Positions 1 through 7,909 of a DNA stretch of 64,000 nucleotides are shown here, one piece after another. The stretch spans positions 1-64,000 of the forward strand of contig CAJUST010000007.1 in the NCBI GenBank assembly GCA_910589105.1, read 5' to 3'. The stretch's first letter is position 1, and every line of letters begins with the position of its first letter. A program made the translations under genes and the position numbers. Below the pieces are notes generated by a model that searched no databases, was not told the DNA's origin, and saw only the letters and a program-made list of their open reading frames with translations. The stretch comes from an uncultured Lachnospiraceae bacterium. GTDB lineage: Bacteria; Bacillota; Clostridia; Lachnospirales; Lachnospiraceae.

Positions 1-31
1 CGCTTAATCTCTCAAAAATTGATTTTGCCAT
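1..31 (-). CDS. 5' end of an unidentified gene (partial)
   Basis: A good ribosome binding site (CGGAGG) stands nine bases before an ATG at 31 on the minus strand. The frame reads MAKSIFERLS and runs off the window edge, so only ten codons are visible. The start signal is convincing but the product cannot be identified. A TnpV-like transposon protein begins in a similar way, but ten residues are too few to claim that. Confidence 0.5.
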   Translation of the reverse strand, partial: MAKSIFERLS

Positions 32-244
32 TTTGCAATTCCTCCGTATGATTTGAATTCGCCTACAATTCAATCATTCTGGCTGATTACAGAGTCTTTG
101 GATTTAACATCCTTATGGAATGCCACCCTTGCGTAAATATTTTGTATCATACAGACAAAGGCAGAACCAAAATAACCGGCTCTGCCTACTTTTCATGATT
201 CATTAGTCTGAGATCAGTATACAAAATTTAAAACAGATCGCTTC
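32..244. other. Intergenic stretch with no gene
   Basis: About 210 bases between the partial gene at the window edge and the YjbR-like gene. Apart from the ribosome binding site of the partial gene and the hairpin at 160-186, nothing was recognised. Confidence 0.6.
160..186 (-). terminator. Hairpin terminator after the YjbR-like gene
   Basis: GGCAGAACC pairs with GGCTCTGCC across a nine-base loop. On the minus strand the one imperfect pair is a G-U wobble, which favours that direction. Only a short T stretch follows. It lies about 60 bases past the stop of the minus-strand YjbR-like gene, so it probably ends the pucR-type/yjbR transcript. Confidence 0.6.
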
Positions 245-574
245 TTATTTTTTAGTAAGTATATAACTTTCTTCTATCATATTATGTATTTCTTCGGTTG
301 GTACGGTTCCGTCCAATATAATGGAACTCCAATGTTCTTTATTTAGATGGAAAGCGGGAAGAATGGAATCATATGCGTTCCGTTTGACTTCACGCCACTG
401 TGGATCCACTTTTACATTTACCCAGATGTAACCATCTTTTCCGAATATCCACGCAAATATTTTTTTCGTGTTTTTATGCCTTATGACAGTCCAATTTGGA
501 TCATGGAACGGCGCATCCTGATATACTTCCTGATAGGTCAGGCAGTAGGAAATAACCTCGCTTCGCTCTGTCAT
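245..574 (-). CDS. MmcQ/YjbR family protein
   Basis: A 109-residue protein of the MmcQ/YjbR family, small proteins with a CyaY-like fold often annotated as DNA-binding; the cellular role is not settled. The family pattern is visible in the C-terminal half: a lysine/tryptophan-rich strand region, then AFHLNKEHWSSIILDG (about 74-89), then a closing helix with SYIL. Its ATG shares one base with the stop of the upstream regulator gene (TAATG), so translation is probably coupled and both are on one transcript. The length is normal for the family. What links it to the regulator is unknown. Confidence 0.88.
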   Translation of the reverse strand: MTERSEVISYCLTYQEVYQDAPFHDPNWTVIRHKNTKKIFAWIFGKDGYIWVNVKVDPQWREVKRNAYDSILPAFHLNKEHWSSIILDGTVPTEEIHNMIEESYILTKK

Positions 575-1659
575 TATTGTTTTAACCCTTTTTGATAGGA
601 CATATTTGACAGAACCATCATGGCAATTTTAAAAGTCATGGCATCCTCGAACTTCCGGATATCTAATCCTATAATTTTTTCAAGACGTTCTAATCGGTAA
701 ACCAATGTATTTCTATGCACAAAAAGCTGTCTCGCTGTTTCGGATATATTCAGGTTGTTCTCGAAGAATTTTTGAATGGTTATCATATTTTCTTCGGAAA
801 ATACATCGGGGATTTCTTCTTCGAAAATTTCCCGTATAAACATTTCGCATAGGCTCATCGGAATTTGATAAATCAAACGGCCAATTCCAAGACGGCTGTA
901 TGAAAGCGTTTCTTTATCTACATAAAAAATCTTGCCTACTTCGATTGCCATTTTTGCTTCCTGATAGGATTTCGCAATGTCCTGTAGATTTTTGACACGG
1001 TTTCCATATCCGACGCGCACACGCACCATTGCTTCACTGTGCAGATTATCCACCATCATTTCCGCCACTTTTTCAAGCGCTCCTTCGTCGGAAAGCTCTG
1101 ATACGTCTTTGACTACAATTATGCTCTGTTCGTCAATTTCAATGACGAAATCTTTTGCAGAAGCCCCAAACATACTTTTAACCAATTCCATAATGTAGGC
1201 GTCTTTCTTACTTTCCACTTCAATGACAAATACAACGCGTTCCACTTGTTCGATGTGGAATTTCCTTGCTTTATTGTACATATCGACAATCAAAAGGTTG
1301 CCAAGCAGAATATTCTGCATAAAGTTATTCCGGTCAAACTGCTCCCTATACGCTTCCGCTAAATGGCGGATCTGGCAGACTGCAAGTTTGCCTACCATAT
1401 AGGCTTCCTCTGTCGAGGATTTCACGACTAAAATATAATGCACTTCCCCGTCTACCATTACTTTAAAAAAATGGGAATCTGCCAGCGTCTGGCTTTCTGC
1501 CATAGAAGACACAAAATCCACTACAACGGTTTCAAAATCGTCATGATCCCGAAATGTAGCCGCTAACAATTTTCCGCTTTCGTTATAGAGCGCCATCTCC
1601 ATTCGGGCGATGTCTTTTATCTCCTCTAATGCCATCTGAATTTTATGGTTTGATAACAA
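574..1659 (-). CDS. PucR/CdaR-type transcriptional regulator
   Basis: A 361-residue regulator. The C-terminal 60 residues form the PucR-family helix-turn-helix: NISETARQLFVHRNTLVYRL followed by a helix with LDIRKFEDAMTFKIA. The middle resembles the GGDEF-like region of CdaR-type proteins (sugar diacid regulators), with VGYGNRVKNLQDIAKSYQEA typical of this class. The start is a TTG at 1659, five bases after GGGAG; no better ATG exists upstream. It sits directly downstream of an MsmX-type sugar-transport ATPase gene and probably reads through from it. Such regulators respond to small metabolites, so a role in carbohydrate uptake control is a reasonable inference; the ligand cannot be read from the sequence. 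Confidence 0.85.
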   Translation of the reverse strand: MLSNHKIQMALEEIKDIARMEMALYNESGKLLAATFRDHDDFETVVVDFVSSMAESQTLADSHFFKVMVDGEVHYILVVKSSTEEAYMVGKLAVCQIRHLAEAYREQFDRNNFMQNILLGNLLIVDMYNKARKFHIEQVERVVFVIEVESKKDAYIMELVKSMFGASAKDFVIEIDEQSIIVVKDVSELSDEGALEKVAEMMVDNLHSEAMVRVRVGYGNRVKNLQDIAKSYQEAKMAIEVGKIFYVDKETLSYSRLGIGRLIYQIPMSLCEMFIREIFEEEIPDVFSEENMITIQKFFENNLNISETARQLFVHRNTLVYRLERLEKIIGLDIRKFEDAMTFKIAMMVLSNMSYQKGLKQ

Positions 1660-1718
1660 AACTTCTCCCGCCTTTCTTATCGGATAATAAAGCTGGACGT
1701 TTGCACGCCCAGCTATTC

Positions 1719-2831
1719 TTAATTTGTAATCGTCTGTTCTGTTTCTTTATCAAATACATGAATCTTATTCGGATTCAAAGCCAGTCTGACATGATCGCCT
1801 ATACGGGCTTTTGTGGAAGAATTAACTTTCGCGCACATACTAATCCCGGCAATATTAAAGTAAAGAATTACTTCTGAACCTAATAATTCATATCCTGTCA
1901 CGTCTGCTTCAATTACGCTATCTTGAAATTCCACAAGTTCTCTCTGGGAATCCGCCATATCGTCTGGACGAATGCCAAACAATACATTTTTACCGTTATA
2001 TCCGCCGTCTTTTAACTTCTTGGATTTCTCAGGCGTCAGCACAACTTTGAATTTGTCAAATGACAACACAGCCTGACTTCCCTCAAAACTGCATTTTGCA
2101 TCTACAAAGTTCATCTGTGGAGATCCAATAAATCCTGCTACGAATAAGTTGTTCGGCTGATTGTATAACTTAATTGGAGAATCCACCTGCATGATAACGC
2201 CGTCTTTTAATACGACAATCCTTGTTCCTAATGTCATAGCCTCTGTCTGGTCATGCGTAACATAAATAATTGTAGCGCCTAATCTCTGATGCAAAGCGGA
2301 AATCTCAGCGCGCATCTGCACTCTAAGTTTTGCATCTAAGTTGGACAACGGCTCATCCATCAAAAAGACTTTCGGGTTGCGCACAATCGCGCGTCCCATT
2401 GCAACACGCTGTCTCTGTCCACCGGATAAAGCCTTTGGCTTACGGTCTAACAGTTTATCCAAGTCTAAGATTCTGGCTGCTTCTTCTACTTTTTTCTTGA
2501 TTTCATCTTTTGGAACTTTTCTTAATTTTAATCCAAACGCCATATTATCAAATACGGTCATATGCGGATATAAAGCATAGTTCTGGAATACCATCGCAAT
2601 GTCACGATCTTTGGGTTCTACATCATTTACCACTCTACCGTCAATGGAAAATTCTCCAGACGAGATGTCCTCTAATCCGGCAATCATTCGCAATGTCGTA
2701 GATTTTCCACAGCCGGAAGGCCCTACGAAAATAATAAATTCCTTATCCTCTACTTCAAGGTTGAAATCCTTTACTGCTTCAAATCCGTTCGGATACACTT
2801 TACAAATGTGCTTCAATGATAAACTAGCCAT
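1719..2831 (-). CDS. msmX: Sugar ABC transporter ATPase, MsmX/UgpC type
   Basis: A 370-residue ATPase that energises carbohydrate ABC importers. It has Walker A GPSGCGKSTT (about 38-47), the Q-loop region FQNYALYPHMTVFDN, the signature LSGGQRQR, Walker B VFLMDEP and the switch histidine in VTHDQTEAMTLG. Residues from about 240 to the end form the OB-fold (TOBE) regulatory domain of the MalK/MsmX group, so it is full length. No permease or binding-protein genes lie next to it, which fits MsmX-type ATPases that serve several importers encoded elsewhere. GGAGG lies nine bases before the ATG. The PucR-type regulator follows after 59 bases. Confidence 0.93.
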   Translation of the reverse strand: MASLSLKHICKVYPNGFEAVKDFNLEVEDKEFIIFVGPSGCGKSTTLRMIAGLEDISSGEFSIDGRVVNDVEPKDRDIAMVFQNYALYPHMTVFDNMAFGLKLRKVPKDEIKKKVEEAARILDLDKLLDRKPKALSGGQRQRVAMGRAIVRNPKVFLMDEPLSNLDAKLRVQMRAEISALHQRLGATIIYVTHDQTEAMTLGTRIVVLKDGVIMQVDSPIKLYNQPNNLFVAGFIGSPQMNFVDAKCSFEGSQAVLSFDKFKVVLTPEKSKKLKDGGYNGKNVLFGIRPDDMADSQRELVEFQDSVIEADVTGYELLGSEVILYFNIAGISMCAKVNSSTKARIGDHVRLALNPNKIHVFDKETEQTITN

Positions 2832-2963
2832 TCTTGAAATCCTCCTAAAATAAGTTTGTACTTCATTTCATCTGTTAATACTTTACCACTTATCAGCCAT
2901 TATTACTATTCGGGAACTACACAAAAAAAGCTTGCATTTCTTGTTGTTTCAACGAATACAGTA

Positions 2964-3012
2964 AGAAAAACATGATTTTTTCATCATTTTAACGAAAGAA
3001 CCATGTTTTTCT
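2964..3012 (-). terminator. Probable terminator between pfp and msmX
   Basis: AGAAAAACATG at 2964-2974 pairs exactly with CATGTTTTTCT at 3002-3012 around a 27-base loop. It lies 30 bases beyond the pfp stop. The T stretch is inside the stem rather than after it, so termination efficiency is uncertain. Confidence 0.5.
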
Positions 3013-3041
3013 GTACAAACTGCCGAATTATATATTTCTAT

Positions 3042-4277
3042 TTATCTTCCATCATCTAAACGAAGATGTCTTGGCAGGCCATTTACCATAATGCCGTTAA
3101 ACTCACCCTGAATCAATGGAAGCGCATAGTTTACAAAATCTTCCGTTACGCCGTTTCCTTTTTCGTTGATCCACTCTCTTGGAACCATTTTTTCGACATT
3201 AGCAATTTTATGAATATCGTAGACGCTGGTGGACGTGCGGTATGGCTGATCCGATACACGTTCAATTACCGGCATCTTTCCTGTCTCACCTTCGTCCGCC
3301 GCTTTCACTGCCGCTGCGCCTGCCATAAACGCTTCATTGATGTCTGTCAAAGAAGCCATATGGGATGCGCATCTTTGCAATGTGCTAAACTCTATCGCCC
3401 TTGTCTTGCAGCCAATTTCACTTCCGATTAAGTTTGCAAGGTATGTTGCGGAGCCTGCAAGCTGTTTGTGGCCAAATGCATCCACATAGTCCGATCCGCC
3501 GCCCATTTCACTGATATATGTGCCGTCTGCGGTACGGATTCCTTCAGAAATCGCAACAAAGATTGTGCTCTTTTTCTTCATCAGCTCTCTGACTTCTTCC
3601 GTAAACGCTTTTGTATCAAAAGCGACTTCCGGCAGGTAAATTAAATCTACGCCTTCGCAGTCCTCTCCTTTTGCAAGAGCGGCTGCGCCTGTCAGCCAGC
3701 CTGCGTTACGTCCCATGATTTCAATAATTGTAACCATTGGCGTATTTGCAAATCCTCTGCCATCGCAGATAACTTCTTTTACAGAAGAAGCGATATATTT
3801 TGCAGCGCTTCCGAATCCCGGTGTGTGGTCTGTAATCGGAAGGTCATTGTCAATCGTCTTTGGCACGCCCATAAATCTCTGGGATTTGCCATGCGCAGCG
3901 GCATAGTCAGAAAGCTGCTTAATGGTATCCATGGAATCATTTCCGCCGATATAAGTAAACACTTCAATCTCTAGTTTATCTAAGATTGTAAAAATCTTTT
4001 CGTAAAGTTCTTCGTTGCCCTCGGAAGCCGGAAGTTTATAACGGCAGGTTCCCAAATAAGAAGCCGGAGTGTGCTTTAAGATTTCAACCTCTAAATCGCT
4101 CTTTAAGAACTCGGATAAATCCACATACTTTTCTGCCAATAAGCCTTCAATCCCATAACGCATCCCATACACTTTTCCAGCTCCACATGCAAGAGCTGTT
4201 TTGTAAACTCCTGCCAGACTGGAATTGATAACAGCGGTTGGCCCGCCAGATTGCCCTACAATTACATTTCCTTTCAT
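3042..4277 (-). CDS. pfp: Pyrophosphate-dependent 6-phosphofructokinase
   Basis: Phosphorylates fructose 6-phosphate, the committed step of glycolysis, using pyrophosphate instead of ATP. The phosphoryl-donor loop reads GGNDSMDT (about residues 114-121); ATP-dependent enzymes have GGDGS here, and the aspartate following GGN is the classic mark of PPi use. PKTIDNDLPITDHTPGFGSA carries the catalytic TIDND. The length of 411 residues matches the short clade of PPi enzymes in Clostridia. A GGAGG lies just before the ATG, and an extended -10 element is found at 4317-4322. PPi use makes the step reversible in principle and saves ATP, which suits a fermenting anaerobe. Confidence 0.92.
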   Translation of the reverse strand: MKGNVIVGQSGGPTAVINSSLAGVYKTALACGAGKVYGMRYGIEGLLAEKYVDLSEFLKSDLEVEILKHTPASYLGTCRYKLPASEGNEELYEKIFTILDKLEIEVFTYIGGNDSMDTIKQLSDYAAAHGKSQRFMGVPKTIDNDLPITDHTPGFGSAAKYIASSVKEVICDGRGFANTPMVTIIEIMGRNAGWLTGAAALAKGEDCEGVDLIYLPEVAFDTKAFTEEVRELMKKKSTIFVAISEGIRTADGTYISEMGGGSDYVDAFGHKQLAGSATYLANLIGSEIGCKTRAIEFSTLQRCASHMASLTDINEAFMAGAAAVKAADEGETGKMPVIERVSDQPYRTSTSVYDIHKIANVEKMVPREWINEKGNGVTEDFVNYALPLIQGEFNGIMVNGLPRHLRLDDGR

Positions 4278-4314
4278 TTCATATCCTCCATTACTGTTTT
4301 TTACTCTAACATTT

Positions 4315-4322
4315 TGATTATA
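4315..4322 (-). promoter_or_regulatory. Probable sigma-A promoter of pfp (extended -10)
   Basis: On the minus strand TATAAT occupies 4322-4317 and is preceded by TG one base upstream, an extended -10 element. No clear -35 is present, only a T-rich stretch. The predicted start would give a leader of roughly 35 bases before the pfp ATG. Confidence 0.6.
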
Positions 4323-4441
4323 ACATAGCTCGTCTGAAAAAAAAAGAAGTTATCTAATTTTTCTTTTATATAGAAATACAAATTTTGATTCACAGTCCGG
4401 GGATTATTCTTAACTTTTAAAATGGAAAAGCTCCCACTAGG

Positions 4442-4540
4442 CTATTTGCCGCTCTTATCGTCACCGTCTAATCATTTGATGATGAAGCAGCAAGCCAGAC
4501 CAGCCGCAACGGCAATTAAAAAGGATTCAAATAACTCTAT
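4442..4540 (-). pseudogene. Decayed holin-like small hydrophobic peptide gene
   Basis: Read on the minus strand from 4540, one frame gives IELFESFLIAVAAGLACCFI, then IK, a stop, and LDGDDKSGK ending in TAG: 33 codons in all. This is the layout of the roughly 32-residue peptides annotated as putative holin-like toxins in many Clostridia: a short MELFES start, one membrane helix, then a KWLDGDD tail. Here the start ATG has become ATA and the conserved tryptophan codon before LDGDD has become TGA. Both lesions would kill the peptide. A TATAAT with upstream TG remains about 60 bases upstream, so the RNA could still be made. This identification rests on memory of the family, not a search. Confidence 0.6.
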
Positions 4541-4683
4541 GTGAACTTTGTTTTGTTGCGGGTATCGGTGAGCAACACAAAGATTATAACATATTACCCA
4601 ATATATCTTGTACTTTTTCCTATAAATTGTTCTTGTGATTATGACTATCGCAAGTCAATACCCGCTTTCATATGGCGCCAACC

Positions 4684-5949
4684 TCATTGCAAATTTCCAG
4701 AGAAATATTTTTTAAGCTCTCCCACAAAATAAAGAGATCCAAACGCGACCGTCCGTATACATGATTTGCCGTTTTCTTTTCCGTCTAAAAATGGCTGTAA
4801 CGCTTCACAAAGGTCAGTTTTGTTTTCCGCTTCCACTCCAAGCCGCCGGAAATATTCCGCCAGATTTTCACCGGGCAGCGCGCGTTTATATTCCGGTGTG
4901 ACAGTCGTCACCCGTTTTGCAAACGGCGCGACTGTCTCCGCCATTTTTCTATAATTTTTATCTGACAAAACTCCCATAATAAAATGGAATTTTTCATTTG
5001 GGTACAGACGGCGCAGGCTATGTGTAAGCGCGCGCGCTCCGTCCTCATTATGGGCGCCGTCAATCATCAAAAACGGCTGTTCACTCACCACTTCCATTCT
5101 GCCGCCCCAAACTGCTTTGGCAATGCCGTGATGCAGCGCTTCTTCTGATATTGGATACCCTATTTTTTTCAATTCCCTTGCCGCCAAAATAGCAGCCATT
5201 GCATTTTCACATTGAAATTCCCCTAACATATGAAGCTGATACGGCGTTTCATCCGGATAAGAAAAACCATGTTCAAGCCGGATAATCTTTTGTTCATCGA
5301 CCATTTGAAATGGAATGGACAACTCCCTGCATCTTGCCTCTAACGTCTGAAATGCCTGTGGATGCTGGCTCTCAAAAACCGCCGCCGTCCCACGTTTTAA
5401 GATCCCTGCTTTCTCTGATGCAATTTCCGTCAAAGTCTGGCCTAATGCCTCCATATGGTCATACCCAATCTTTGTAACAATACAGACAAGCGGCGCATCT
5501 ATTACATTTGTCGCATCCAGCCTTCCGCCAAGCCCTGTTTCCAAAACGACAAGCTTACAGCCGCGTGTTTTAAAATAAAGCATTGCCATTGCCATACAAT
5601 AATCAAACATAGTAGGCTCATCTTCCAATTTTAGATCCAGCAGCCGTCTCCCAAGCTCTGCCGCATCCGACAGTCCGATCTGTTCTCCGTCCACCTGTAT
5701 CCTCTCTGTAAAATCAATTAAATGCGGAGAAGTAAAAAGCCCTGACCTAATTCCCGCCTCCTTTAAAACAGAGTGCAGAAAAGCTGCCGTAGAGCCTTTC
5801 CCATTCGTCCCTGCAATATGTATAAATGCAAGTTCTTTTTGGGGATTTCCTACCGCAGCCAATAATTTTTCACTTAATTGAACGCCCGAAAGATTTCCAA
5901 ATCTCCGTTTCTGTTCTATTTCTAAAATAATATCCCTATCCGCCATCAT
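4684..5949 (-). CDS. folC: Bifunctional dihydrofolate/folylpolyglutamate synthase
   Basis: Adds glutamate to dihydropteroate and to folates with ATP, giving the retained polyglutamate cofactors. Of 421 residues, the N-terminal part has the Mur-ligase-like P-loop IAGTNGKGSTAAFLHS (about 45-60) and the folate-contacting region FTSPHLIDFTERI. VVLETGLGGRLDATNV and the GYDHMEALG segment hold the metal-binding glutamate and histidine; DGAHNEDGARAL begins the C-terminal Rossmann domain. It is full length. It begins one base after the stop of degV with no strong ribosome site, so translation is probably coupled to the degV gene. It is the last gene of that pair. Confidence 0.94.
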   Translation of the reverse strand: MMADRDIILEIEQKRRFGNLSGVQLSEKLLAAVGNPQKELAFIHIAGTNGKGSTAAFLHSVLKEAGIRSGLFTSPHLIDFTERIQVDGEQIGLSDAAELGRRLLDLKLEDEPTMFDYCMAMAMLYFKTRGCKLVVLETGLGGRLDATNVIDAPLVCIVTKIGYDHMEALGQTLTEIASEKAGILKRGTAAVFESQHPQAFQTLEARCRELSIPFQMVDEQKIIRLEHGFSYPDETPYQLHMLGEFQCENAMAAILAARELKKIGYPISEEALHHGIAKAVWGGRMEVVSEQPFLMIDGAHNEDGARALTHSLRRLYPNEKFHFIMGVLSDKNYRKMAETVAPFAKRVTTVTPEYKRALPGENLAEYFRRLGVEAENKTDLCEALQPFLDGKENGKSCIRTVAFGSLYFVGELKKYFSGNLQ

Positions 5950-5950
5950 T

Positions 5951-6793
5951 TTAAACCGCCATAATCACTCCGCCGTCATTGGCATACATACTGCTGATTC
6001 CGGCAGTGTCCACAACAACGACTTTTTTAAATTTTGCAAGCTTTAAAATTTCTTCTTTTACTTCTTTCGCCCTCTGGGGACAGTTACAATGAGAAATGGC
6101 AAGAACACGGTTTTCACTGTCTTTTAAACCGGAAACCACTTCTTCCACCATTTTTTTCAACGCCTTTTTCATGCCGCGCGCCTGCCCTAGTTGGCAAATC
6201 AAGCCGTCCGGCGTAGATCCCATCACAGGCTTAATGTTTAAGGTGTTTGCCACAAATGCTTTTAAATTGCTTAATCTTCCATTTTTTCGCAGCGTTTCTA
6301 AAGTCTCTAACACAAAATAAGTGGTCTGACCATCTATATACTGCTCTGTTTTCGCTACCGTATCTTCAAATGACAATCCCGCTTCTTCGCACTCTTGAAC
6401 CTTCATGCCAATCAATGTTTCCCCAACAGAAGCCGATCTGGAATTGAAGATATAAATCTGCTTTGCATCTTTGCCGTTTTCTTCTTCAAATAATTGTTTC
6501 GCCAGTTCTGCGCTATTATAAGAACCGCTCAATTCCTTTGACAAAGTCACGATATAAATATGATCCTCCTCTCCTCTAAACCACTGCATGTAACTTTCCG
6601 GAGAGGGACAGGAAGATTTCGGCCCGACCGGACTGTCCTTCACCTTTTTTAAAAACGAAAGCTGATCAAACGTTTCATCGTCCACAATCCGTTCCCCATT
6701 CACTTCCATCTCTAACGCCACATTCACAAAATGCCCGTCCGCCTTTAACTCCTCCGTCAGCTCGCCACAACTGTCAATAATAATTTTATACAT
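5951..6793 (-). CDS. DegV family fatty-acid-binding protein
   Basis: A 280-residue DegV/FakB-type protein. Members bind one fatty acid and present it to the FakA kinase for phosphorylation, feeding exogenous fatty acids into phospholipids; not all paralogs have been tested. Family marks are the N-terminal IIIDSCGELTEEL, the SSCPSPESY segment that lines the lipid head group, LSKELSGSYNSA, and TLRKNGRLSNLKAFVANTLN with the conserved GR. The start at 6793 is chosen because GGAGG lies six bases before it; an upstream in-frame ATG at 6844 lacks a ribosome site and adds 17 unconserved residues. It is followed by folC. Confidence 0.9.
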   Translation of the reverse strand: MYKIIIDSCGELTEELKADGHFVNVALEMEVNGERIVDDETFDQLSFLKKVKDSPVGPKSSCPSPESYMQWFRGEEDHIYIVTLSKELSGSYNSAELAKQLFEEENGKDAKQIYIFNSRSASVGETLIGMKVQECEEAGLSFEDTVAKTEQYIDGQTTYFVLETLETLRKNGRLSNLKAFVANTLNIKPVMGSTPDGLICQLGQARGMKKALKKMVEEVVSGLKDSENRVLAISHCNCPQRAKEVKEEILKLAKFKKVVVVDTAGISSMYANDGGVIMAV

Positions 6794-7059
6794 ATTCTGC
6801 CTCCAAAACAAATCTCTACGTTTTATATTAATCTTTTCTACCACATGTAGTTTTAATTACTATGTGTATGATACCATAGATTTCATATCTTGTATAGAGC
6901 CAATTCCTATTTTATATTTTTTTCACAGAATCCCTTATTTATACGATTCCATATTACATTTTTCCTCCGAACTCCGCTTAAAATTTTCAGAATAATCTAA
7001 TTCTTATTAAATATATTCCAATTATAAATAATACTTATTTAAAAATTTTATAATTTTAA
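6794..7059. other. AT-rich intergenic region, no gene
   Basis: About 265 bases of very AT-rich DNA between the divergent degV gene and the promoter of the mini-ORF transcript. The degV promoter must lie here but no clear -35/-10 pair was found. No ORF of interest is present. Confidence 0.6.
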
Positions 7060-7088
7060 TTGACAAACCGTATTTTATCAGATATAAT
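7060..7088 (+). promoter_or_regulatory. Consensus sigma-A promoter of the mini-ORF transcript
   Basis: TTGACA at 7060-7065 and TATAAT at 7083-7088 are separated by exactly 17 bases: a perfect match to the housekeeping consensus at both boxes and in spacing, within AT-rich flanks. It should be a strong promoter. Transcription would start near 7095, about 22 bases before the first repeat and 35 before the first ATG of the array. Confidence 0.88.
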
Positions 7089-7116
7089 AAATCCAACAAA
7101 AACAAATACAGAAACG

Positions 7117-7295
7117 GAGGTACAGTCCAATGAAAACATAAACGATAAAATCTAAGAAATGAGGCACAGCCCAATGAAAACGCAAACGATAAAATCTAAG
7201 AAATGAGGCACAGCCCAATGAAAACGCAAACGATAAAATCTAAGAAATGAGGCACAGTCCAATGAAAACATAAACGATAAAATCTAAGAAATAAT
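7117..7295 (+). repeat. Four tandem 44-bp repeats (44, 44, 44, 47)
   Basis: Units begin at 7117, 7161, 7205 and 7249 with the same text apart from a few transitions; the fourth has a three-base insertion. Each starts with the Shine-Dalgarno GAGG, then NACAGNCC, the ATG, and an A-rich tail ending TCTAAGAAAT. Differences fall at T/C in the GGTACAGTCC core and at A/G plus T/C in the fourth codon. Because 44 is not a multiple of three, each unit is read in a new frame. No unique spacers separate the units. Confidence 0.93.
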
Positions 7296-7506
7296 GAGGT
7301 ACAGTCCGATGAAAACGTAAATGATCTAATTTAAGAAAAAATCTAAGAAAAGAAGTTCCGCTTATTTTATACATAAGCCAAAAATCAAGAAACGGGGTAC
7401 AGTCCGATGAGAATGATAATGATTTAGCCTAAGAAAAAGCGGTTCCGTTTATTTTAAAACTTAAGCCAATAATTAAGAAACGGGGTACAGTCCGATGAAA
7501 ATATAA
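7130..7506 (+). other. Seven mini-ORFs of 3-10 codons, each with its own ribosome site
   Basis: Reading from each ATG gives MKT (7130-7141), MKTQTIKSKK (7174-7206 and again 7218-7250), MKT (7262-7273), MKT (7309-7320), MRMIMI (7407-7427) and MKI (7495-7506), all closed by a stop. In the second and third units the stop TGA is part of the next ribosome site (TGAGG), eleven bases before the next ATG, an arrangement that suits re-initiation. In the first, fourth and fifth the stop comes at codon four. These are direct readings; translation is inferred from the conserved ribosome sites. Confidence 0.6.
7352..7497 (+). repeat. Two diverged long repeats ahead of mini-ORFs 6 and 7
   Basis: The segments ending at the ATGs at 7407 and 7495 share a longer block: a GTTCCG element, a short AT-rich hairpin-like stretch, TAAGCCAA, then TCAAGAAACGGGG or TTAAGAAACGGGG and the common start motif. 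The two ATGs are 88 bases apart, exactly twice the 44-base period upstream, which suggests one origin for the whole array. Confidence 0.75.
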
Positions 7507-7600
7507 CTGATTAAATTAAAAGGATCTGTCAGAAAAATTATAAATGACAATATCTTTTCTAGGAAATACTAGAAAAATCTTTAAAAAGGGGTACAGTCCA

Positions 7601-7684
7601 ATGAAAACCTTAGTAACAAAACCCGCAAAAAGAAGGCGGGTAAACGAAAACATTAGTGATTGCAACGGTTTTTTTCAAGCCTAG
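7601..7684 (+). CDS. 27-residue basic peptide ORF at the eighth start site
   Basis: The ATG at 7601 follows AAAAAGGGGTACAGTCC, the best-preserved copy of the motif. The frame gives MKTLVTKPAKRRR and then VNENISDCNGFFQA before TAG, 27 residues and strongly basic in the first half. It begins with the same MKT as the mini-ORFs but is much longer. An ACCCGC/GCGGGT hairpin at 7620-7640 lies inside it. No family was recognised. It may be the functional ORF of the array, or simply the copy whose stop arrived late. Confidence 0.35.
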   Translation: MKTLVTKPAKRRRVNENISDCNGFFQA

Positions 7685-7764
7685 ACAAAAAGCATAACCC
7701 CTGCAAAAACGCAAACTGACATATTTTAAACTTCAAGTTCCAGAAATAAATCCAAACAGCAACC

Positions 7765-7860
7765 ATGACGCGTAGGCAAAAAAAGAACAGTTCAAAAACT
7801 GGTTCAAATATCATGGAAAACAGAAAAGACGCATTTATTACGGGAATTTGTAAAATATAA
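7765..7860 (+). CDS. Possible 31-residue peptide ORF
   Basis: An ATG at 7765 opens MTRRQKKNSSKTGSNIMENR followed by KDAFITGICKI and a stop. There is no ribosome site in front of it, so it could be chance. It is recorded because it occupies the only stretch of the array transcript that is not otherwise explained. Confidence 0.2.
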   Translation: MTRRQKKNSSKTGSNIMENRKDAFITGICKI

Positions 7861-7891
7861 AAAGAAGAATTAAATAAGGAGGCAATGTCCA

Positions 7892-7909
7892 ATGGACAGC
7901 ATAGTTTAG
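7892..7909 (+). other. Ninth start site, MDSIV mini-ORF
   Basis: AAGGAGG, the strongest ribosome site in the array, lies nine bases before an ATG opening MDSIV and TAG. The stop codon touches the base of the terminator stem at 7909, so a ribosome on this ORF would cover or melt the foot of the hairpin. The motif core differs here (GGCAATGTCCAATGG). Confidence 0.55.

Noticed and set aside
7117..7310. Tandem repeats as a CRISPR array
   Set aside because: The units follow each other without unique spacers, differ by scattered transitions and carry ribosome sites; no cas genes are near.
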